Below are positions 44,250 through 54,155 of a stretch of 58,900 nt of DNA, piece after piece (position 1 is the first letter of the stretch; the number at the start of each line of letters is the position of its first letter). The stretch comes from Desulfovibrio sp. (GTDB taxonomy: Bacteria; Desulfobacterota; Desulfovibrionia; Desulfovibrionales; Desulfovibrionaceae): assembly GCA_031272715.1 (NCBI GenBank), contig JAISTH010000075.1, positions 1-58,900 on the forward strand, in the 5' to 3' direction. The notes under the pieces were generated by a model. The model made no database searches, was not told the DNA's origin, and saw nothing but the letters and a program-made list of their open reading frames with translations. Position numbers and translations under genes: made by a program.

Positions 44250-44292
44250 GGCCGGTCGGGCCGGGGCGCGTTCCGCCCCGGCCCGACCGGCC
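44250..44292 (+). other. Perfect 19-bp hairpin between transporter and racemase genes
   Basis: 44250-44268 (GGCCGGTCGGGCCGGGGCG) and 44274-44292 are perfect reverse complements enclosing the loop CGTTC. There is no T-tract, so it is not a standard intrinsic terminator. In an operon gap of 127 nt it would be a strong RNA stability or partial-termination element separating transporter from enzyme expression. Confidence 0.7.
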
Positions 44293-44356
44293 GCACCACT
44301 CCCATCCCGGTCCGCCTGCCACGCGGGGCCGGGTCCCCACCGGAGGGTCCCTGACC

Positions 44357-45622
44357 ATGCAACGCGATCTCGCCTACGGCACCGGCAAGTTGCAGTTCGT
44401 CCTGCCTGACGGGGTGAACCCCATCCTCATCAAGCCCAACTCCATCCCCGGTCTGCCCGACCCCAAGGCGGAGACGGAAAAGGTCCTGAAACATCCCGAG
44501 GGCACGCCGCCCCTCCTGGACATGCTCCTCGCCAAGAAGCCGAGGACCGTGGTCGTGGTGGTCAACGACATCACCAGACCCACCCCCTACGACGTCCTCT
44601 TCCCGCCGCTCCTGGACATCTTCGCCAAGGCCGGGATCAAGGACGACCAGGTGACCCTGATCATCGCCACCGGCATCCACGATCCCCACACCCGCGAGCA
44701 GAACCTCGAGGTCTACGGCCCCGAGATCGTGAACCGCTTCAAGATCATCAACCACGACGGTCTGGACGAGTCCAACCTCGTGAACCTCGGCAAGTTCGAG
44801 TCGGGCTACGAGTTCATCGTGAACCGCATGGTGGTGGAGGCGGACTTCGTCATCACCCTGGGCGTCGTGATGCCCCACTATTTCGCCGGCTACTCAGGAG
44901 GGCGCAAGTCCATCCTCCCCGGCATGGTCTCCAAGGCGACCGTCCAGAGCAACCACGCCCGGATGGTCGAACTCATGGACAACCTCCCCCCCATCGACCA
45001 GAACCCGGTGAGCAACGAGATGATCGAGGCCGCCAAGCTCGTGGGCGTGGACTTCATCCTGAACGTCGTCACCAACGACGCCAAGGAGGTGGTCTGCGTC
45101 GTGGCCGGGGAGGTGCACAAGGCGTGGCGCAAGGCCGTGGACGTCTCCGCCTCCATGTACGAGGTGCCCTTCAGGCACCAGGTGGACGTGTGCGTCACCT
45201 GCGCCTGCGGACGTCCCCGTGACATCAACGTCTACCAGGCCCAGAAGGCCCTGGACCACGGCGACCGCATAACCCGCCCCGGAGGCACCATCATCGTGGC
45301 CGCCGAATGCCCCGAGAAGTTCGGGGAGACGGTCTTCGAGGAATGGATCCGCCGGCGCTGGGCGCCCGCCAAGGTCATGCAGGAGATCAAGGCCAACTTC
45401 GTGCTGGGCGGCCACAAGGCCTACGGCTTCGCGAAGGTGGCCAACGAGAAGGAAGTGCTCTGGATCTCCTCCCTGGACGCCGACGAGACGTCCCTCATCT
45501 GGGCGAAGAAGGTCCCCACGGTGCAGGAAGCCGTGGACATGGCCCTGGCGAAGCACGGCCGGAACGCCACCTGGGTCTACATGCCCGACGGGTCGCTGTC
45601 CCTGCCCGTCCAGAAGGCCTAG
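44357..45622 (+). CDS. LarA-family nickel-pincer 2-hydroxyacid racemase (malate racemase candidate)
   Basis: 421 aa. LarA-type enzymes use the nickel-pincer nucleotide to racemise or epimerise 2-hydroxyacids; characterised homologues include lactate and malate racemases. The key residues of L. plantarum LarA fall at identical numbers: His108 (GIHDPH), His174 (MPHYFAGYSGG), Lys184 (GGRKSILPG, which carries the cofactor) and His200 (SNHARM). Asp71 and Arg74 (NDITRP) and Lys297 (YQAQKA) also align. The genes for cofactor synthesis, larB, larC and larE, are not in the window. Neighbours acting on malate and fumarate make D-/L-malate the favoured substrate; this is inference. Confidence 0.85.
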   Translation: MQRDLAYGTGKLQFVLPDGVNPILIKPNSIPGLPDPKAETEKVLKHPEGTPPLLDMLLAKKPRTVVVVVNDITRPTPYDVLFPPLLDIFAKAGIKDDQVTLIIATGIHDPHTREQNLEVYGPEIVNRFKIINHDGLDESNLVNLGKFESGYEFIVNRMVVEADFVITLGVVMPHYFAGYSGGRKSILPGMVSKATVQSNHARMVELMDNLPPIDQNPVSNEMIEAAKLVGVDFILNVVTNDAKEVVCVVAGEVHKAWRKAVDVSASMYEVPFRHQVDVCVTCACGRPRDINVYQAQKALDHGDRITRPGGTIIVAAECPEKFGETVFEEWIRRRWAPAKVMQEIKANFVLGGHKAYGFAKVANEKEVLWISSLDADETSLIWAKKVPTVQEAVDMALAKHGRNATWVYMPDGSLSLPVQKA

Positions 45623-45851
45623 GAGGACGCCGGATCTTGGCCGTACCCCGTCCGGTCGCCTCGGCGGTCGACCCCGCCCCGGCGCGCCGGGTCGTCGCAT
45701 CCAATTCCGCAGGGTGGCTTCCGGGAATCCCGGGAGCCCGCCCTCGTCGGGCGTCGCCATGCTGCGGCATGCCTTCCCCCCTCGACGTCCATCACGCAGC
45801 GGGGCCCGGTCCCCGCAATCCCGATAGAAGGGCATTCACGGAGGCTTACTC

Positions 45852-46688
45852 ATGAGAACCATAGCAGCCACGGAAATCGTCAAGGCTGTGCGGGACATGT
45901 GCATCCACGCCAACCACTTCCAGCCGGCGGACGTGCGCAAGTGCATCAAGGACGGGGAGGCCAAGGAAGACTCCCCCACGGCGAAAGAGGTGTTCCGGCA
46001 GCTGGCAGAGAACATCGACCTGGCCGAGAAGACGGCGCTCCCCCTGTGCCAGGACACCGGCCTCGCCGTCCTCTTCGTCTCGGTTGGCCAGGACGTCCAC
46101 ATCGACGGGAACCTCACCGAGGCCATCAACGAGGGGGTCCGCAAGGGCTACGGCGAAGGCTTCCTGCGCAAGTCCGCCTGCCACCCCTTCACCCGCAAGA
46201 ACACCGGCGACAACACCCCGGCCGTCATCCACTACGACATCGTCCCCGGCGACAAGGTCCGCATCAGCCTCATGGCCAAGGGCGGCGGCGCCGAGAACAT
46301 GTCCCGGGTCATGATGCTGGCCCCCGCGGCCGGCTGGGAAGGCGTCAAGGAATTCGTCCTCAAGCGCGTCGCGGAGTCCCGCTCCAACCCCTGTCCCCCC
46401 ATCCTCATCGGCATCGGCATCGGCGGCACCTTCGAGCACTCCGCAAAGCTCGCCAAGCTGGCCCTGATGCGCAAGGTCGACGACGTCAATCCCGACCCGG
46501 ATCTCGCGGCCAAGGAAACCGAACTGCTGGGACTGGTGAACAAGCTCGGGATCGGCCCCATGGGGCTGGGAGGCAAGCAGACCGCGCTGTCCCTCAAGAT
46601 CGAGATGACCCCCTGCCACATCGCCAGCCTCCCCCTTGCCGTGAACATTCAATGCCATTCTTCCAGGCACGAGGAGGTGGAACTCTGA
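45852..46688 (+). CDS. Class I fumarate hydratase, alpha subunit
   Basis: 278 aa. Oxygen-sensitive 4Fe-4S fumarase (FumA N-terminal/TtdA-like) that interconverts L-malate and fumarate with the beta subunit. Motifs: LPLCQDTGLAVLF with a cluster cysteine, KSACHPFTRKNTGDNTPA, MAKGGGAENMS, PILIGIGIGGTFEHSAKLAK and GPMGLGGKQTAL, with the last cysteines in MTPCHIASLP and NIQCHSSRH. Two-subunit class I enzymes are also used as L-tartrate dehydratases, but the fumarate reductase genes directly downstream favour fumarase. Its stop overlaps the beta ATG by 1 nt. Confidence 0.9.
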   Translation: MRTIAATEIVKAVRDMCIHANHFQPADVRKCIKDGEAKEDSPTAKEVFRQLAENIDLAEKTALPLCQDTGLAVLFVSVGQDVHIDGNLTEAINEGVRKGYGEGFLRKSACHPFTRKNTGDNTPAVIHYDIVPGDKVRISLMAKGGGAENMSRVMMLAPAAGWEGVKEFVLKRVAESRSNPCPPILIGIGIGGTFEHSAKLAKLALMRKVDDVNPDPDLAAKETELLGLVNKLGIGPMGLGGKQTALSLKIEMTPCHIASLPLAVNIQCHSSRHEEVEL

Positions 46689-47245
46689 TGGCTACCCATG
46701 AACTGAAAGCACCGCTGTCCGACGCCGACGCACGGATGCTCCGCAGCGGCGACGTGGTGTACCTGACGGGCACCATCTACACGGCCCGGGACGCCGCCCA
46801 CAAGAAGCTGGTGGAACTGCTGGACCAGGGCAAGGAACTCCCCCTGGACCTGAAGGGCGCCGTCATCTACTACGTCGGCCCCTCCCCGGCCCAGCCCGGG
46901 CACGTCATCGGCTCGGCCGGCCCCACCACCAGCTACCGCATGGACTCCTTCGCGCCCCGTCTCCACTCCCTGGGCGTCAAGGCCAGCATAGGCAAGGGCA
47001 TCCGCAACGACGCCGTGAAGCAGTCCCTCAAGGACTACGGCTGCGTGTATTTCGGCGCCACCGGCGGGGCCGGGGCGCTGCTGTCCGCCTGCATCAAGGA
47101 GGCGGAGGTGATCGCCTTCGAGGAGATGGGACCAGAGGCCCTGCGCAAGCTCAGGGTCGAGCGGCTTCCGGTGCTGGTCATCAACGACAGCGTCGGGGGC
47201 GAGTTGTACGTCATGCCGGATCTCAAGGCCGTCGGCCTCGGGTGA
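46688..47245 (+). CDS. Class I fumarate hydratase, beta subunit
   Basis: 185 aa from ATG 46688, overlapping the alpha stop (TGATG). It corresponds to the C-terminal domain of single-chain FumA/FumB and to TtdB, and supplies the lid and substrate-binding residues. VVYLTGTIYTARDAAHKK, GSAGPTTSYRMDSF and IGKGIRNDAVKQSL are signature segments; ATGGAGALLSACIKEAE and MPDLKAVGL lie near the end. frdA follows after 24 nt, so fumarase and fumarate reductase appear to be in one operon. Confidence 0.9.
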   Translation: MATHELKAPLSDADARMLRSGDVVYLTGTIYTARDAAHKKLVELLDQGKELPLDLKGAVIYYVGPSPAQPGHVIGSAGPTTSYRMDSFAPRLHSLGVKASIGKGIRNDAVKQSLKDYGCVYFGATGGAGALLSACIKEAEVIAFEEMGPEALRKLRVERLPVLVINDSVGGELYVMPDLKAVGLG

Positions 47246-47269
47246 GGGATGCAGTCCGGGAGGACAAGC

Positions 47270-49051
47270 ATGGACAAGATCACAGTCGACGTCGCCGTCG
47301 TGGGGGCGGGGGGTGCCGGCATACGGGCCGCCATCGCCGCCGCGGAGCAGAGCGCCGGATGCAAGGTCGCGCTGCTCTCCAAAGTCTACCCCATGCGCAG
47401 CCACACCGTGGCGGCGGAGGGAGGCGCGGCGGCCGTCTGGAAGGACAACGACTCCACCGACCTGCACTTCAACGACACCGTCGCCGGTGGCGACTGGCTC
47501 TGCGAGCAGGACGTGGTGGAGTATTTCGTGACGCACTGTCGCGAGGAGATGATACAGCTGGAGCAGTGGGGATGTCCGTGGAGCCGGACGGCCGACGGCA
47601 ACATCAACGTCCGCAACTTCGGCGGCATGAAGGTCCCCAGGACCTGGTTCGCCGCCGACAAGACGGGCTTCCACATGCTCCACACCCTCTTCCAGACCTG
47701 CCTGAAGTACCCCACCATCCAGCGCCTGAACGAGTTCTTCGTCCTGGACCTGCTGGTGGACGACGGCAAGGTGGCGGGCCTCGTGGCCATGGACATGAAG
47801 GAGGGCGAACTCGTCCAGGTGCGGGCCAAGGCCGTGGTCATGGCCACCGGCGGCGCCGGGCGGGTCTACCGATACAACACCAACGCCGTCATCGTCACGG
47901 GCGAGGGCATGGGCATCGCCTACCGCCACGGCGTGGCCCTGCGGGACATGGAATTCATCCAGTACCATCCCACGGGCCTGCCCGGCACAGGCATCCTCAT
48001 CACCGAGGCCAGCCGCGGCGAGGGCGGGGTCATGCTCAACAAGTACGGCTACCGCTACCTCCAGGACTACGGCATGGGGCCTGAGACCCCCCTGGGACAG
48101 CCGAAGCCCAAGCACATGGAACTCGGCCCCCGGGACAAGCTCTCCCAAGCCTTCTGGCAGGAAGCGAAGAAGGGCAACATGGTCCGCACCCCGGACGGTG
48201 ACGCGGCCATGCTGGACGTGCGGCACCTGGGACGGGAGAAGATCCTGGAACGGCTCCCCTTCATCCGGGAGCTCTCCATGTTCTACGCCGGGGTGGATCC
48301 CATCGAGAGGCCCATCCCCGTGCGTCCCACGACCCACTACACCATGGGCGGGATCGCCACGGACGCCCACTGCGAGACGACCCTCACGGGCCTCTTCGCC
48401 GCCGGGGAATGCTCCTCGGTGGGACTCCACGGGGCGAACAGGCTGGGGTCCAACTCCCTGGCCGAGATCGTGGTCTTCGGCAAGGTGGCCGGAGAACACG
48501 CCTGCATACGGGCCAAGGAGGCCGGGCAGGCCCGGGAGGAGGTCCTGGAGGCCCAGGCCAGGGACGTCGAGACCTGGTTCAACGCCCTGCTGGCCCAGAA
48601 GGGGCCGGAGAAGTGGGCCCACATCCGGGACGAGATGGGACTGTCCATGGAGGACGGCTGCGGCATCTACCGGGAAGCCCCGGAAATGCAGCGCACCATG
48701 GACAAGCTCGCCGAACTCAAGGGGCGCATCCGCAAGGTGGGCGTGGCACCCCAGGGGAACGTCTTCAACACCGACGTCCTCAGCCTCATCGAGGTGGCCC
48801 ACGGCATCGAGATCGCCGAGGCGATGGCCCACAGCGCCTTCAACCGCCGGGAATCCCGCGGGGCCCATCAGCGGCTGGACGAGGGGTGCAAGCAGCGGGA
48901 CGACGAGAAGTTCCTCGCCCATTCCCTCGCCTACTACGTCAAGGACGGTCCGCCCCGCATCGAATACGGTCCGGTGAAGATCACCAAGCTCCAGCCCGCC
49001 AAGCGGGTCTACGGAGCCGAAGGGGCCGGGCAGGCAAAGGAGGGGAAGTGA
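47270..49051 (+). CDS. frdA: Fumarate reductase flavoprotein subunit FrdA
   Basis: 593 aa from ATG 47270 preceded by GGGAGGA. FrdA holds covalent FAD and reduces fumarate to succinate on the cytoplasmic side of the membrane. FAD-binding [17 protein letters not shown] is followed by [15 protein letters not shown] with His45 as the covalent FAD attachment residue. Substrate and proton-transfer regions are [25 protein letters not shown] sequence, TTHYTMGGI and [27 protein letters not shown] is near the C-terminus. The arrangement frdA-frdB-frdC-frdD matches the E. coli enzyme, supporting fumarate reduction rather than succinate oxidation, though sequence alone cannot fix direction. Confidence 0.93.
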   Translation: MDKITVDVAVVGAGGAGIRAAIAAAEQSAGCKVALLSKVYPMRSHTVAAEGGAAAVWKDNDSTDLHFNDTVAGGDWLCEQDVVEYFVTHCREEMIQLEQWGCPWSRTADGNINVRNFGGMKVPRTWFAADKTGFHMLHTLFQTCLKYPTIQRLNEFFVLDLLVDDGKVAGLVAMDMKEGELVQVRAKAVVMATGGAGRVYRYNTNAVIVTGEGMGIAYRHGVALRDMEFIQYHPTGLPGTGILITEASRGEGGVMLNKYGYRYLQDYGMGPETPLGQPKPKHMELGPRDKLSQAFWQEAKKGNMVRTPDGDAAMLDVRHLGREKILERLPFIRELSMFYAGVDPIERPIPVRPTTHYTMGGIATDAHCETTLTGLFAAGECSSVGLHGANRLGSNSLAEIVVFGKVAGEHACIRAKEAGQAREEVLEAQARDVETWFNALLAQKGPEKWAHIRDEMGLSMEDGCGIYREAPEMQRTMDKLAELKGRIRKVGVAPQGNVFNTDVLSLIEVAHGIEIAEAMAHSAFNRRESRGAHQRLDEGCKQRDDEKFLAHSLAYYVKDGPPRIEYGPVKITKLQPAKRVYGAEGAGQAKEGK

Positions 49052-49052
49052 G

Positions 49053-49820
49053 ATGGCCGATCGAACGATGACCGTCACGGTGAGCCGGTACGACCCGGAA
49101 CGTGACAGCGCGCCCTACCTGCAGCCCTATCAGGTCCCCTGGTCCGAGAAGACCGTCCTGCTGGACACGCTGCAGTACATCAAGGACAACCTCGCCACGG
49201 ACCTGTCCTTCCGCAGTTCCTGCCGCATGACCATATGCGGCTCCTGCGGCGTGATGGTGAACGGGGAGCCCAGGCTCGCCTGCAAGACCATCATGGGCAA
49301 CTACCAGCAGGGCATGGTGGTGGAACCCCTGGCCTTCTTCCCGGTGGAAAGGGATCTCGTGGTGGACCTCTCCCACTTCATGGAGTGCATCGAGGCCATG
49401 AAGCCCTTCATCATCGGGAACAACCGCGTGCCCAGCGACGGGCCCAACCGGCAGACGCCGGAGCAGATCGCCAAGTACCACAAGTTCGCCATGTGCATAA
49501 ACTGCGGCCTGTGCTACGCGGCCTGCCCCCAGTTCGGGCTCAATCCCGCGTTCCTCGGCCCCGGGGCCACGGCCCTCGGGCATCGCTACAACCTGGACTC
49601 CAGGGACTGCGGCAGCACGCAGCGCCTCGCGACCATGAACACCCAGGACGGGGTCTGGGCCTGCACCTTCGTGGGCTACTGCTCCGAGGTCTGCCCCAAG
49701 CACGTGGACCCCGCGGCCGCCGTGCAGCAGTGCAAGGCGGCCGGGGCGCTGGATTTCGTGGCGTCGGTCCTGCATTGCCAAAAAAAGTGCAAGGAGGGTT
49801 CCCATGGCCACGCGTCGTAA
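49053..49820 (+). CDS. frdB: Fumarate reductase iron-sulfur subunit FrdB
   Basis: 255 aa. Carries electrons from the membrane quinol to FrdA. The N-terminal plant-type ferredoxin domain has the 2Fe-2S ligands in [17 protein letters not shown] and LACKT. The C-terminal domain has [15 protein letters not shown] (4Fe-4S) and [18 protein letters not shown] (3Fe-4S ligands plus remaining 4Fe-4S Cys). It starts 1 nt after frdA and overlaps frdC by 17 nt. Confidence 0.93.
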   Translation: MADRTMTVTVSRYDPERDSAPYLQPYQVPWSEKTVLLDTLQYIKDNLATDLSFRSSCRMTICGSCGVMVNGEPRLACKTIMGNYQQGMVVEPLAFFPVERDLVVDLSHFMECIEAMKPFIIGNNRVPSDGPNRQTPEQIAKYHKFAMCINCGLCYAACPQFGLNPAFLGPGATALGHRYNLDSRDCGSTQRLATMNTQDGVWACTFVGYCSEVCPKHVDPAAAVQQCKAAGALDFVASVLHCQKKCKEGSHGHAS

Positions 49821-50163
49821 GCCCTACATAAGGGAAGTGGACGGATGCTGGTGGCTCAGGCGTCCCTTCTACCGGTTCTACATGCTCCGGGAGAGCACGT
49901 CCCTCTTCGCGGTCTGGGTGAGCCTCTACCTGCTGCTGGGACTGCTGTGCCCCTCCACCTTCCTGAAGCTCCTGAACAACCCCATCGTGGTGCTGCTGAA
50001 CCTGGTGGCGCTGGCCGCCGCCGTCCTGCACACCTGGACGTGGTTCGGGCTGGTGCCGAAGGCGCTGAACCTGCCGGAGGCGTGCCTCGGGAAGATCGTC
50101 AAGGGGCTCTGGTGGACGACGGCCGCCGTCAGCGTCATTTTCCTGCTGCTGGCCATCTTCTGA
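49804..50163 (+). CDS. frdC: Fumarate reductase membrane anchor FrdC
   Basis: 119 aa with three hydrophobic segments ([37 protein letters not shown] and [17 protein letters not shown]), the standard FrdC topology. With FrdD it anchors FrdAB to the membrane and forms the menaquinol site; this anchor type has no heme. [30 protein letters not shown] N-terminus is typical, where Arg and Glu residues contribute to quinol binding. The start lies inside frdB. Confidence 0.9.
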   Translation: MATRRKPYIREVDGCWWLRRPFYRFYMLRESTSLFAVWVSLYLLLGLLCPSTFLKLLNNPIVVLLNLVALAAAVLHTWTWFGLVPKALNLPEACLGKIVKGLWWTTAAVSVIFLLLAIF

Positions 50164-50239
50164 GCGGAGGGACCCTGAAGGGGCATCAACGGCGCGTGGG
50201 CCGGGGGACAAGCCCGGCGCATGCGCAGGAGAACGATAC

Positions 50240-50572
50240 ATGAAACGAACCAACGAACCCGTCTTCTGGGGGCTCTTCGGCGCGGGAGGGATGTTCACCG
50301 CGATCTGCGCCCCCGCACTCATACTGGTGCTGCTCCTGCTGCCGACCTTCGGCGGCACGGCGGCGCTCGGCGCCTTCTTCGGCACGACGTGGGGCAGGCT
50401 CTTCCTCTGGCTGTTCATCTCCCTGAGCGCCTGGTGCGGCCTGCACCGGATCGTCCACTGCCTGCACGACCTGAAGCTTGAGTGCTGCAAGGGGGCGCAC
50501 ACCCTCATCTACCTCATCGCGCTGCTGGTGACGGTGCTGGCCCTGTACGGGGCGTTCGCGACCTGCGGCTGA
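50240..50572 (+). CDS. frdD: Fumarate reductase membrane anchor FrdD
   Basis: 110 aa, three hydrophobic segments. The start KRTNEPVFWGLFGAGGMFTA is characteristic of FrdD, as is the central WCGLHRIVHCLHDLK, whose His-rich segment lies near the menaquinol site. It is the last gene of the fumarase-fumarate reductase operon, 76 nt after frdC and followed by a terminator hairpin. Confidence 0.9.
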   Translation: MKRTNEPVFWGLFGAGGMFTAICAPALILVLLLLPTFGGTAALGAFFGTTWGRLFLWLFISLSAWCGLHRIVHCLHDLKLECCKGAHTLIYLIALLVTVLALYGAFATCG

Positions 50573-50605
50573 TAGCCGAGGGTCCGGGCGTTCCGGATGC
50601 GTTTT

Positions 50606-50651
50606 GGACGGCCTCTTCCGGCGATGCCCGGGAGGGGCCGTCCTGCGTTTT
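50606..50651 (+). terminator. Intrinsic terminator of the frd operon
   Basis: GGACGGCC (50606-50613) pairs with GGCCGTCC (50636-50643); the enclosed CTTCCGG and CCCGGGAG extend the pairing with a small mismatch. TGCGTTTT follows. It starts 33 nt after the frdD stop. Confidence 0.65.
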
Positions 50652-51774
50652 GGCGGTTCCGGGGCGGGGAGGTCTCGTCGAGGGGGTTCTTGGCGGGCAC
50701 GGCCATGTGCTTCAAGGCTCAGGCCATGCATCAATAATATAGGGGGCTTTCGGACGGGTGGGCATCGGCGGCCTTGGGGGGCATTCTGGGGTCGGCCTTC
50801 CCGGCGTCTGTCGGGCCAGGGTGTTCGGCTGCGCATGGGAGGGTTTTGCCGGGAGGATGGGAAGAGGAGGCACGGTGCCCGCGACATAGGGGAACCGCAG
50901 GCGGCAGGATGTGCGCCAAGTCCGCGCCAGCGTTGGACATTGGGGAGGGGCAATTTTTTTTCGCAGCGGAGGCAACGGGCTTGCCAAGTAGGTGAATCTG
51001 GGGTAAACATCCAATTTCTGTCCCAAGTAAGGCGTACCGCTGCCTGACCGGGCAAAACGACCAATCTTGAAAACAAGCAAAGTGCACGCTGAGCCGCCTG
51101 TGAGACACCCGCACGAATTGGCACTATACTTGCAGGCAGGCAACATCTAGCCGCGACTCTTTCGCGGCTTTCGACGCTTCCCCCATCTCCCTCCAGACCG
51201 TTCGGTCTCCTTTCTCCGACTTCCGTTGCCGGATCCATCCGGCTTCAGCACGGCCATCGTTCGTCGGGATCTTCCAGTACTCCGGCCATCCTCTCTCTTG
51301 TCGGTTCTGTCGGCACTTCGCAGATCTACTCTCACGTTCGATTTCTGTGGATTCTTCACTCTTCCTCGTTCGCAGGATCGTCCGATCCATCATTTTCATT
51401 TTCCACTGCCGTTACATGTGACGATGCACACATTACATCAACAGTTAAATATCTAGTGACTTATCACTATTCCTTGCACGTTACAAGGGGGGTCTTTTGC
51501 AGGCATTTTATATTTTCTTCGGATATATTGTCATATTGCTTGCCAATTAGTTTAACAATTTGTTACTTAAGTGTATGATATATATCTAAAATAAGTGAGT
51601 CTTATCTATATTGTTTATTTTCAATAGAAAATTTTTGTCTTTTTTTAATTTTCTATTAATCATAAAATACGATAAACATTTATCAGTGTCAATACACGTA
51701 TACAACTAATTTTAAATCATACGAGTACTATTCTCATGGCGATGATATTTTTTATATCGGTTGGATGAAATACT
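50652..51774. other. Transition region from core to AT-rich island
   Basis: Over 1.1 kb without a supported gene. GC-rich until about 51420, then abruptly AT-rich. The open frames in the GC-rich part are low-complexity. It holds three perfect small hairpins at 51149-51243 in a pyrimidine-rich stretch; the AT-rich part 51440-51774 shows nothing recognisable. Confidence 0.5.
51149..51243. repeat. Three consecutive perfect hairpins
   Basis: AGCCGCGA-CTCTT-TCGCGGCT (51149-51169), AGACCG-TT-CGGTCT (51195-51208) and GCCGGAT-CC-ATCCGGC (51228-51243) occur within 95 bp at the boundary of the AT-rich island. They could be part of a structured RNA or an element end. Confidence 0.45.
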
Positions 51775-52539
51775 ATGAAGGTATTTGCTATAAAGGTGAC
51801 ATGGTTTCCTAATGAAGTGGATCATGCGAGAGAGCTTGAACAGTTTAATTTTAAATCGATTAGAGACTTCACATACGGCGATGTACGGGTAAGCGGAATT
51901 AATATTACGAGACTCAGCGCAGAACCGAATGACGATTATATAAAAGGAGTTACTGTTATCTTTATGGCGAACCGCTCGCACGATGACGATATAACTGTTA
52001 AAGTCAGTTGGTATGACAATGCGACAGTATATCGGAAACAGCAATATAGAACTGATGAAATTTCACATTTTACAAAAAACTAAAGCCGAAAATGCGCACA
52101 TTATAGAAGAAAAAGATCGATCATATTACATCCCAGGATATATGGACAGAGCAATATTTGGTACGGTGATAATGACACCAAAGATTGCGTCATAAAATAC
52201 ACAATAGAAAAATTTCTGTTAACTGATAAATATTACCATTACGGAGTTGGTGGAATCGGAGACAGAGGCAGATCTACACCAAAAGAAGATTATGTACGCC
52301 TTTTAAGAGACAGCGAGCAGATTATTAAACCTCATCACTATAAATTACAAAGTTCATATATTAAATATCTAGAAAACGAAGTTAAAATTCCTGCTGATGA
52401 CCTGCGTCAAAATGTCAATGATGTCGATATAGATTATTATCATGACGGACATTTTGTGCTTGTAGAGGTCAGACCTACGAGAATTATCGGGACAAAATAT
52501 GCAATCCGCCAAGCAGTGGGTCAACTTTTTAGAATATAG
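51775..52539 (+). pseudogene. Decayed PD-(D/E)xK-type nuclease gene
   Basis: The frame from ATG 51775 (MKVFAIKVTWFPNEVDHARE, then KVSWYDNATVYRKQQ) stops at 52081-52083. The protein continues one frame over (TKAENAHIIEEKDRSYYIPG), then returns to the first frame at about 52150 (SNIWYGDNDTKD) and runs to TAG at 52537-52539. Two compensating frameshifts thus break an otherwise readable protein of about 250 residues. The end contains DVDIDYYHDGHFVLVEVRPT, the D...ExK pattern of restriction-type nucleases with K changed to R. It lies in the same AT-rich island as McrBC and is likely a dead restriction or defence nuclease. Confidence 0.65.
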
Positions 52540-53361
52540 ACACACATCTGGAAAACAAAATGTTGAATTTCAAAATGCTGAATTACATATAGTTTTGGTA
52601 AAATGCCCAAACAAAATGAAATAGATTATGTGAAATCCTTAAAATTTTAGGGCATGCCCAGCTTCACGATTATCTACAAAACCAGAGGCGAATTTATAGT
52701 TATTGAATAATAATATCCTATGAGGTTCTTGCTTAGTTTTAAATATCCTATTAGCTCAAAAAACTAGGGCGCAATGTCACATAGTGATGAATTACACAAA
52801 GTTATATTGTTAATCGCAAAATATGAATTCACCTTGGCGGCCCAGCATCCACTACAACATCAAACAACCCAAGTTGAGCCATGCCCCATCGGCGTTCCAT
52901 GGAGTTTCATACACCCTGGACGATCCTACTTGGAGCAGTGTCAAAAATAATTTTGCGACGACCAATATATGTCATCGGAATTATAGTGTTGTGATAAAAA
53001 ATTTGGACCAGTAGAAGATTCCTGTTGAAGTATTAGATCTATGCAAAATATCAAAATTTTGTCTCCTGCATATTTGCCATGTAGTGGGTGGCGGTAGTAG
53101 GTTTTTGATAGGGGAATCGCAAATTTTGACTTGCGCTCCACTTTCTTCTTTTACCCAAAATCCGTGACGGCCCTGCCGCATCGCCAACCCCTACCCCATC
53201 ACCCCGACCATTTTTTGACTCGGATCCCACAAGAGGGGAATAAAAAACGACTTTTTAGCAGAAAGGAGCCATTTACCCACCCCCAAAAATTATAAAAATA
53301 TTTTTATCGCGTCCAGTCATTAAAGATGACACGTTAATGGTACGATTTTGCCGATAATTAT
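52540..53361. other. AT-rich region without recognisable gene
   Basis: About 820 bp. Short open frames on both strands show no family features. Probably eroded accessory DNA. Confidence 0.4.
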
Positions 53362-53393
53362 AAAAAATGCCCAAAATTTTATAAATTTTGGGC
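53362..53393 (-). terminator. Intrinsic terminator after the transposase remnant
   Basis: Read on the minus strand, a 9-bp perfect stem (GCCCAAAAT/ATTTTGGGC, 7-nt loop) is followed by a T6 tract (A6 on the plus strand at 53363-53368). It lies 50 bp after the end of the transposase remnant. Confidence 0.7.
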
Positions 53394-53441
53394 GCAAGTC
53401 TCCTGTCGATCTCTAAAATTGAAAATTTATAGGAGCGCGAT

Positions 53442-54136
53442 CTACGCGATTTGACAGATATCTGTAAAATATCTACAAAAAGCCTCCCCAATACCCTCGA
53501 AATACCCTTTGACCTTTAAACAATATTTCCTGCCATGTTTAGTAAATACCCCAAGTAGGCGCATAAAATGTCTGATGATCGTTTTTGCCAATCGTCTTTT
53601 AATTCCGTAATTCTTATTGCCGTTTAATATGCATTCCGCTAAATATCTTCCCATGATCCTTAACATGGTCATTGCCAGCAACATTAATGCAAAAACAATT
53701 CTGTTGGTTCCTAGCTTCCCCGATGGGAACTTCTCATGCCCCATGTGCGCCTTAAGTTCAGCAAAATTTTGTTCCATTGCGCCCCGATCCCTGTATAATT
53801 CAATAATTTCGCGTGCAGACACACTGCGCTGAAAAATATTTGTCAAGACAGTAAATACATTTATCTTTATTTTGCCAGTGTCCGCACCATTTTCCAGTAT
53901 CGGCGTAACCCTTACCTCGCTACAGAACATCCATTCGAATTTATCTTCGGGAGTGGCATCGTCAGTAAAAATGCCCTGCTTCGTTCGCGTTCTCTTGTAA
54001 CTTACATAATATGATATTGACCCATCAAGGTGTTCAACCTTCTCACAGTTTTTTATATCTTCTCTCTCAGCCACAAGGCTCACGATCTGCTGCACACGAA
54101 GTATCAACTGCGGCCGCTGTACGTGAAGTAGCCGCG
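53442..54136 (-). pseudogene. IS4-superfamily transposase, C-terminal remnant
   Basis: About 230 residues of the C-terminal half of a DDE transposase. YRDRGAMEQNFAELK fits the YREK signature Y-x2-R-x3-E-x6-K of the IS4 superfamily exactly, and FPSGKLGTNRIVFALMLLAM is the usual downstream segment of IS1380/IS1634-type enzymes. The N-terminal half with the first catalytic aspartates is missing: reading toward the 5' end, sensible protein begins near QQIVSLVAEREDI and the frame then runs into a GC-rich hairpin, so coding upstream of about 54136 is not credible. Non-functional. Confidence 0.7.
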
Positions 54137-54155
54137 CGTCCGCGCCATTTGAATG

